DNA from: CAZOSF01 sp964582415
GTDB taxonomy: Bacteria > Bacteroidota > Bacteroidia > Flavobacteriales > Flavobacteriaceae
Reading direction: 5' to 3'
Length of the DNA: 6,024 bases
NCBI GenBank assembly: GCA_964582415.1
Contig: CAZOSF010000103.1
Location: 1 to 6,024 of the forward strand
In this document: in pieces, positions 1 through 3,040 of the stretch
Position numbering within the stretch: the stretch's first letter is position 1
Layout: every line of letters begins with the position of its first letter
Translations under genes and position numbers: made by a program
The notes under the pieces: generated by a model
What the model saw: only the letters and a program-made list of their open reading frames with translations
Databases searched by the model: none
What the model was told of the DNA's origin: nothing

Positions 1-42
1 GCGTAAAGCGTTAGGCGTAATGTGTTAGAGAGATTGCGTCAG
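1..42 (-). repeat. Heptanucleotide repeat array A (6 degenerate units)
   Basis: Six consecutive 7-base units can be read in one register on the plus strand. The first four are GCGTAAA and GCGTTAG, followed by GCGTAAT and GTGTTAG. The fifth (29-35) is diverged and the sixth is GCGTCAG (36-42). Read on the minus strand, the units become ATTACGC/CTAACGC-like, the same words as the start of array E (2829-2856), so this array is assigned to the minus strand. The window begins inside it, so it may continue to the left. No coding potential is visible in it. Confidence 0.65.
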
Positions 43-126
43 TTGCTGCACTCCTTCTCAATGGCGTTATTTTAGACAACAGACGTACCCACCCGTCACA
101 TTTTACTTGAAACCTTCAAGGTTCGA

Positions 127-231
127 GACAGACAACAGACAACAGAAAACAGAAAACTGAGAACTGAGAACCGACAACCGACAACCGACAACAGACAACC
201 GACAACCGATACCCGACAACCGATACCCGAA
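127..231 (+). repeat. Heptanucleotide repeat array B (15 units)
   Basis: Fifteen 7-base units run without a register break. The units drift: GACAGAC/AACAGAC at 127-140, AACAGAA at 141-154, AACTGAG at 155-168, then mostly AACCGAC from 169. The array ends with an alternating AACCGAT / ACCCGAC pair, a 14-base higher-order unit (204-231). Such local similarity with gradual drift is what repeated slippage duplication plus point mutation would produce; that mechanism is inference. The right end touches the T-tract of the leftward terminator at 231-262. An isolated copy of GACAACAGAC lies upstream at 75-84. Between arrays A and B (43-126) nothing else is recognisable except a small inverted repeat, CTTGAA-acc-TTCAAG, at 107-121. 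Confidence 0.9.
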
Positions 232-262
232 ACAAAAACCCCTAAGATCACTCCTAGGGGTT
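231..262 (-). terminator. Intrinsic terminator of the MopE-like lipoprotein gene
   Basis: On the minus strand, AACCCCTA (complement of 255-262) pairs perfectly with TAGGGGTT (complement of 237-244) across a 10-base loop. The stem is followed at once by a T-rich run (TTTTTGTTT, complement of 230-238). This is a standard Rho-independent shape. It reads leftward, about 100 bases past the stop codon of the minus-strand gene ending at 363, and is the only terminator for that gene in the window. It overlaps the right edge of repeat array B by one or two bases. Confidence 0.8.
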
Positions 263-315
263 CACACAAACTAATTCCCAATTGCACCCCCAAAGCTGGT
301 GCTAAGAAGGGATTC

Positions 316-362
316 ATTGTAATTGTTCATTGTTAATTTCTAATTGTTAATTACTAATTGAC
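316..362 (-). repeat. Heptanucleotide repeat array C (A+T-rich, about 6 units)
   Basis: From 322 the plus strand reads ATTGTTC then ATTGTTA, followed by ATTTCTA, ATTGTTA, ATTACTA and ATTGACT in one 7-base register. A six-base unit (ATTGTA, 316-321) precedes them. On the minus strand the units read like ACAATTA, matching the ACNNNNA form of the other arrays. The last unit reaches base 363, the last base of the TGA stop codon of the MopE-like gene, so the array makes up the first stretch of that gene's 3' untranslated region. Between this array and the terminator (263-315) nothing was recognised. Confidence 0.75.
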
Positions 363-1019
363 TCAATCTCCGCAATAGGCGGCCTGAACTTCAGCCTGAA
401 CGGCGAGAATCAATTGCTTGGCCTCTTGCGTTTCGTCATACGTAAGCATAAGGAAGTTCCCGTTAAAATCGGTGCAGTATTTGGTAAAAATCAAATCGGT
501 GACTCCCCAAAAGGGACCGTCGGTTGAGGTAAATCCTTTCGTTCCCATGGCACACACCTCATCTCTATATTCAATTGCAGTAGCCATGGCATAATCCAAT
601 GCTTCTTGATACGTGTAACATGGACAAGAATAATCGGGGGTACAATCTTCATCGATGTCACCATCGCAGTCATTGTCGATAAAATCACCGCAGATTTCTT
701 CAGCTCCAGGGTATACGGAAGGATCGGTGTCGTCGCAATCTCCTCCTGGCAAACAATCATTTTCCATACTTACGTAACCATCCCCATCGTAGTCTTCCAA
801 TAAAGTATCGCCGTGATTTAAATGTCCGTTAAGTGCATTTTCGCTTATCGACAGTAAATTCCAATCTCCTTTACCGTTCTTGTGACAAACAGTAACATTA
901 CCAGCTTTGGTGCTGATCGTGCTGGATTCCATTTGGACTGTCGCATCTGTTTCGATGGATTCTGTAGAACAACTAACTATTAAGAATAAGATCAATAGTA
1001 ATACAACATTAGTTTTCAT
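363..1019 (-). CDS. Cys-rich lipoprotein with MopE-like metal-binding motif
   Basis: This encodes a 218-residue secreted lipoprotein of unknown function. The start at 1019 is chosen because it gives a clean type II signal peptide: MKTN, a hydrophobic stretch, then LIVSC with the lipidated Cys at 17. An in-frame ATG at 1139 would add 40 residues in front and bury the signal. Residues 42-71 carry VTVCHKNGKGDWNLLS...HLNHGD, a Cys/His mini-motif I recognise from various bacterial extracellular proteins. Residues 76-126 hold DYDGDGY, then DCDDTDPSVYPGAEEIC and IDNDCDGDIDEDC; this closely resembles the putative metal-binding motif named after the copper-binding protein MopE. Calcium binding by the DxDGDG loop is equally possible. 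The C-terminal part (127-218) matches nothing I know. Eleven cysteines follow the lipid Cys, suggesting disulfides or metal ligands. The gene stands alone, divergent from the operon at 1418, with an intrinsic terminator about 100 bases downstream. No Shine-Dalgarno sequence is visible. Confidence 0.88.
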   Translation of the reverse strand: MKTNVVLLLILFLIVSCSTESIETDATVQMESSTISTKAGNVTVCHKNGKGDWNLLSISENALNGHLNHGDTLLEDYDGDGYVSMENDCLPGGDCDDTDPSVYPGAEEICGDFIDNDCDGDIDEDCTPDYSCPCYTYQEALDYAMATAIEYRDEVCAMGTKGFTSTDGPFWGVTDLIFTKYCTDFNGNFLMLTYDETQEAKQLILAVQAEVQAAYCGD

Positions 1020-1066
1020 AGGTAGTTTTGATTTGGGGATTACTACCAAACTAAAATACAAATAAA

Positions 1067-1097
1067 TAGGAATATTCCTACATTTTATCGATAAAAT
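1067..1097. promoter_or_regulatory. Two abutting perfect palindromes upstream of the MopE-like gene
   Basis: TAGGAATATTCCTA (1067-1080) is a perfect 14-base palindrome. One base later comes ATTTTATCGATAAAAT (1082-1097), a perfect 16-base palindrome. The half-site TTTTATCG of the second (1083-1090) recurs at 1104-1111, 21 bases on and on the same helical face. They lie 48-78 bases upstream of the start codon at 1019, where a promoter would be expected. That they are operators for dimeric regulators is inference; I cannot name the regulators. Confidence 0.45.
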
Positions 1098-1138
1098 ACT
1101 TCCTTTTATCGGATTTTTTTCCAAAATCTCTTCCTTCA

Positions 1139-1177
1139 ACCGGACCGAACGTTAAGAAACTGTCCGGTGGACAGTTT
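1139..1177 (+). repeat. Hairpin with two mutually exclusive foldings
   Basis: AAACTGTCC (1157-1165) pairs with GGACAGTTT (1169-1177) across a GGT loop, a perfect 9-bp stem followed by one more T. The GTCCGGT segment inside it (1162-1168) can instead pair with ACCGGAC (1139-1145), a perfect 7-bp stem. The two structures cannot coexist. The element lies about 240 bases upstream of the plus-strand operon, before its likely promoter. It is therefore more likely a REP-type palindrome than an attenuator of that operon. Bases 1178-1227 downstream contain a CAGCTGG-type palindrome and a Tyr-codon run but no supported gene. Confidence 0.5.
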
Positions 1178-1227
1178 TAGTGAGGGGCCAGCTGGAGCGC
1201 AGGCAATTATTTGTACTACTACTATGT

Positions 1228-1293
1228 AGGTCTAGGCATCGCCTGTCTCGAGCCGTCACCTCGAGCGGAATCAAGAAGCGAGTGGCTCGACCT
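1228..1293. repeat. REP-like imperfect inverted repeat
   Basis: TCGAGCC (1248-1254) is complementary to GGCTCGA (1284-1290), with CAC/GTG continuing the stem inside and AGGTC (1228-1232) / GACCT (1289-1293) offering an alternative outer pairing. A small AGGC-atc-GCCT hairpin sits at 1234-1244. The core (CACCTCGAGCGG...) resembles the palindromic intergenic repeats containing CTCGAGCG that are scattered through many bacterial genomes. A related but different cluster lies at 2641-2791. Copy number in the genome cannot be judged from one window. Confidence 0.55.
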
Positions 1294-1303
1294 GATATTC
1301 TTC

Positions 1304-1387
1304 CTCACACCCCACGACCCACAACCTTCAACCTTCAACCTTCAACTTTTAGAATCTCCTCTAACTTCCCACCTCTCACCCCTCACT
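1304..1387 (+). repeat. Heptanucleotide repeat array D (12 units)
   Basis: Twelve 7-base units stay in register. CTCACAC and two CCCAC-starting units come first. Three identical CCTTCAA units follow (1325-1345), then three diverged ones. CTCACC-type units close the array at 1367-1387 (TCCCACC, TCTCACC and CCTCACT). The array starts about 10 bases after the REP-like repeat and ends seven bases before the -7 promoter box of the following operon, so it fills the upstream promoter region. Open frames across it are by-products of the repeat. Confidence 0.8.
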
Positions 1388-1393
1388 ATTTAT

Positions 1394-1401
1394 TATCTTT
1401 G
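1394..1401 (+). promoter_or_regulatory. Probable Bacteroidota -7 promoter box
   Basis: TATCTTTG matches the TAnnTTTG -7 consensus of the primary sigma factor in Bacteroidota exactly. It lies 16 bases before the ATG at 1418, which would give a leader of only about ten bases. No TTTG or TTG is seen at the expected -33 position; array D sequence occupies it. The box is therefore supported by consensus and position only. Confidence 0.45.
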
Positions 1402-1417
1402 TTAAAAACATCCTACT

Positions 1418-2143
1418 ATGAGAAACATTCTTGCTCTTTTCGCCCTCCTACTTATTGTTTCCAGTTGTTCTGTTAATGATAACGACAACAACTACGTAAC
1501 CAATCCGCCCAATAACAGCTTGCGCCTTACCCGAATGGATGTTGGGTATATTGACGATAACACCCCCTATACTATCTTGGAATATGTATACGATAATGAC
1601 GGACGTGTAGACAAGGCACTTGCCTACAGCTCGGATGGCACCGGGGAAACTTTTACGTCCGATTATCAATATCAGGACGGACGTGTAGTGAATATTGCCT
1701 ATAGCAACGGATTGAATAGAACCTATACCTATTCTGGGGATCGTATCACCACCAGCGAATTCAATGGAACCACTTGGAACTATGATTATGATACTTTTGG
1801 ACGCTTGGAGAAGATCGCTATGAGTACGGGCTGCACTACTACCTTTACTTATGGCGGAACTTCCCAACCAACAGAATCCTACAACGATTGTACTCAAAAT
1901 ACCACGGCCTATACCTACGACGACAAAAAGAATCCGAACTATTATTTGTTTCATGATTCCTTTAGTAAGGTGGCCCCCTTTACGCCTAACAACATCGCGA
2001 CGCGATCCGTTACGGGACCCACTCAGGAAGCGAGCTACACTACTTCCATGAACTACAATGATGAAGGATGGCCTACCTACATTCAGTACATCAGCGAAGG
2101 CAACCCCGTTAGTGCCGACCGATTCTACTACCAAGAGCCATAG
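1418..2143 (+). CDS. RHS/YD-repeat-like lipoprotein of unknown function
   Basis: The product has 241 residues. The N-terminus is a type II signal peptide: MRN, a hydrophobic stretch at 4-14, then IVSSC with the lipidated Cys at 17, followed by an Asn/Asp-rich tether (19-33). The mature part is made of short beta-strand repeats of the YD type: YVYDNDGRV (56-64), YQYQDGRV (83-90), YTYSGDRI (103-110), YDYDTFGRL (122-130), YTYDDKKNP (165-173) and MNYNDEGWP (211-219). They are spaced about 20-45 residues apart. Such repeats are typical of RHS and teneurin shells, but this protein is far too short to form a toxin-enclosing cage and has no toxin tail. Small YD-like lipoproteins of this type are familiar from Bacteroidota and generally lack an assigned function. 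It is probably anchored in the outer membrane. It is the first gene of an operon: the next start codon comes one base after its TAG. No Shine-Dalgarno sequence is visible. Confidence 0.85.
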   Translation: MRNILALFALLLIVSSCSVNDNDNNYVTNPPNNSLRLTRMDVGYIDDNTPYTILEYVYDNDGRVDKALAYSSDGTGETFTSDYQYQDGRVVNIAYSNGLNRTYTYSGDRITTSEFNGTTWNYDYDTFGRLEKIAMSTGCTTTFTYGGTSQPTESYNDCTQNTTAYTYDDKKNPNYYLFHDSFSKVAPFTPNNIATRSVTGPTQEASYTTSMNYNDEGWPTYIQYISEGNPVSADRFYYQEP

Positions 2144-2144
2144 T

Positions 2145-2609
2145 ATGAAAGTAAGCAGTATTTTGGCGCGGCATGTCCGTGAAACCTATTTCGGAAAGAA
2201 TCTCACTTGGGTAAACCTGAAAGATACCCTAGCAGATGTAACTTATGAGGAAGCGCTTACCAAGGTAAACGACCTAAATACCATTGCTGCCCTCGCCTAT
2301 CACATCCACTACTATTTTTGGGGCCAATTGCAGGTCTTAAAGGGAGGCCCTTTGGAAATAAGGGATAAATATGCCTTCGACCACCCCGAATTCCCTTCGG
2401 AAGAAAGCTGGCAAGCTTTTCTCGATACCTTGTGGACAGACATGGAAGAATATGTCCGATATGTAGAACAACTCTCCGACGAACAATTGGAACAGACCTT
2501 TGTGGATGAAAAGTACGGTACCTACTGTCGAAACATCCTTGGCGTCATGGAACACGCCTACTACCATTTAGGGCAGATTACTTTGGTGAAGAAGTTGGTG
2601 AGGGGGTAG
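2145..2609 (+). CDS. DinB/YfiT-superfamily putative metalloprotein
   Basis: The product has 154 residues, the usual length for the DinB/YfiT four-helix-bundle superfamily, and no signal peptide, so it is cytoplasmic. The family's metal triad is present: one His in helix 2 (H53 in LAYHIHYYFWG; H55 is a neighbour) and HxxxH near the C-terminus (H137 and H141 in VMEHAYYHLGQI). This HxxxH, followed by a GQI-like segment, is a hallmark of the family. Members bind a divalent metal; some act as thiol-dependent transferases, such as bacillithiol or mycothiol S-transferases, but most have no known substrate, and I cannot assign one here. The ATG at 2145 is chosen because it starts at the family's N-terminus and follows the upstream stop codon by one base (TAG-T-ATG), which implies an operon and translational coupling. 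The open frame extends further upstream, but only inside the preceding gene. No clear terminator follows; REP-like hairpins begin about 40 bases downstream. Confidence 0.87.
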   Translation: MKVSSILARHVRETYFGKNLTWVNLKDTLADVTYEEALTKVNDLNTIAALAYHIHYYFWGQLQVLKGGPLEIRDKYAFDHPEFPSEESWQAFLDTLWTDMEEYVRYVEQLSDEQLEQTFVDEKYGTYCRNILGVMEHAYYHLGQITLVKKLVRG

Positions 2610-2649
2610 CAGTTAAAGACCATATACTGTCAGGTCGAGCTGTCATCCC

Positions 2650-2678
2650 GAGCCTCTCGTCAAGCTCGAGACAAGCTC
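2650..2678. repeat. REP-like hairpin, first of the downstream cluster
   Basis: TCTCG (2655-2659) pairs with CGAGA (2667-2671), and GAGC (2650-2653) pairs with GCTC (2675-2678) outside it, forming a bulged hairpin. It contains the direct repeat CAAGCTC (2661-2667 and 2672-2678). The preceding GTCATCCCGAG (2642-2652) is the start of a common bacterial palindromic repeat. TGTCA also occurs twice at 2628-2645. Nothing coding is visible here. Confidence 0.5.
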
Positions 2679-2720
2679 CGCCGAGGGGCGCGACTTCCTT
2701 AAATGCAAACTTCCAATCTT

Positions 2721-2791
2721 TTGTCATCCTGACGAAAGTCAGGATCTTGCCTATTAAAAGTCTAGATGCCGTATCAAGTACGGCATGACAA
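2721..2791. repeat. Composite REP-like element: two hairpins inside an outer stem
   Basis: The first hairpin is ATCCTGAC-GAAA-GTCAGGAT (2726-2745), an 8-bp perfect stem capped by a GNRA tetraloop. The second is ATGCCGTA-TCAAG-TACGGCAT (2766-2786), another perfect 8-bp stem. TTGTCAT (2721-2727) and ATGACAA (2785-2791) are complementary and can enclose both, giving a three-way junction. Paired GTCATCC... / ...GGCATGAC palindromes of this kind are a known class of dispersed intergenic repeats in many bacterial phyla. It could also slow transcription leaving the DinB gene at 2609, or protect that mRNA's 3' end, but it has no T-tract. Confidence 0.75.
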
Positions 2792-2828
2792 ATCAATAGA
2801 ATTTGTTCAAAGGATCAAAGTAAGACTT

Positions 2829-2968
2829 CCGCATTACACCTTACCCTTTACGCCTTATTATCTGTTCACTGCTCACTACTCATCACCCACTACCCATTTC
2901 TCACTACTCAATACTCAATACTCAATACTCAATACTGACAACCGAGAACTGAGAACCGAAAACTGACC
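2829..2968 (+). repeat. Heptanucleotide repeat array E (20 units, unbroken register)
   Basis: Exactly 140 bases divide into twenty 7-base units without a slip. Four sub-families follow one another. ACxCCTT-like units come first (ACACCTT, ACCCTTT, ACGCCTT; 2836-2856). CTCACT-like units follow (GTTCACT, GCTCACT and relatives; 2864-2905). Four identical ACTCAAT units occupy 2906-2933. ACYGARA-like units close the array (ACTGACA, ACCGAGA, ACTGAGA, ACCGAAA; 2934-2968). The last sub-family matches array B, and the first matches array A read on the other strand. The array starts about 40 bases after the composite REP element and ends 72 bases before ppdK. Bases 2969-3040 hold a run of seven C (2982-2988) and an A+T-rich stretch where the ppdK promoter must lie; no box there is good enough to call. 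Confidence 0.92.
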
Positions 2969-3030
2969 AACGTCATAACTTCCCCCCCTATTCGGTCGTA
3001 ATTTTATGCTTTAATTACTTAATCCTAAAT

Positions 3031-3034
3031 AGGA
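3031..3034 (+). promoter_or_regulatory. Possible ribosome binding site of ppdK
   Basis: AGGA lies six bases before the ATG at 3041. It is the only start in the window with even a short Shine-Dalgarno match, and it supports the chosen start. Flavobacteria depend little on this interaction, so its weight is modest. Confidence 0.4.
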
Positions 3035-3040
3035 AAGACC

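Noticed and set aside
96..317. Minus-strand open frame of 73 codons
   Set aside because: It runs through the terminator and array B. Its Val/Leu/Ser/Cys-rich repeat (VVGCLLSVVGCRFSV) is just the heptad translated with a 21-base, 7-residue period. It has no family resemblance.
1021..1066. -7 boxes on the minus strand before the MopE-like gene (TTTATTTG, TTAGTTTG)
   Set aside because: Each misses one consensus base and none has a TTG at -33; choosing between them would be a guess.
1020..1139. N-terminal extension of the MopE-like lipoprotein to the ATG at 1139
   Set aside because: It would place 40 non-signal residues before a clear lipoprotein signal peptide and would put the two palindromes inside the coding region.
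1180..1476. Plus-strand open frames of 98 and 64 codons over 1180-1476
   Set aside because: They translate the REP-like repeat and array D (PSTFNLQPSTF-type sequence), and the longer one overlaps the start of the lipoprotein gene in another frame. Such products are a familiar annotation artefact of these repeats.
2058..2144. Upstream extension of the DinB-like frame to 2058
   Set aside because: It lies wholly inside the preceding lipoprotein gene, and the protein from 2145 already has the full family length.
2766..2966. Plus-strand open frame of 66 codons ending in a NTQYSILNTDNRELRTEN-type tail
   Set aside because: It begins inside a REP hairpin and otherwise translates array E; the residue pattern repeats every seven residues because of the 7-base unit.
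1..2968. CRISPR array
   Set aside because: The repeats are seven bases, directly tandem, and have no unique spacers of constant length; no cas gene is present.
2999..3006. TAATTTTA as the ppdK -7 box
   Set aside because: It misses the TTTG end of the consensus and has no -33 partner, so it is too weak to annotate.
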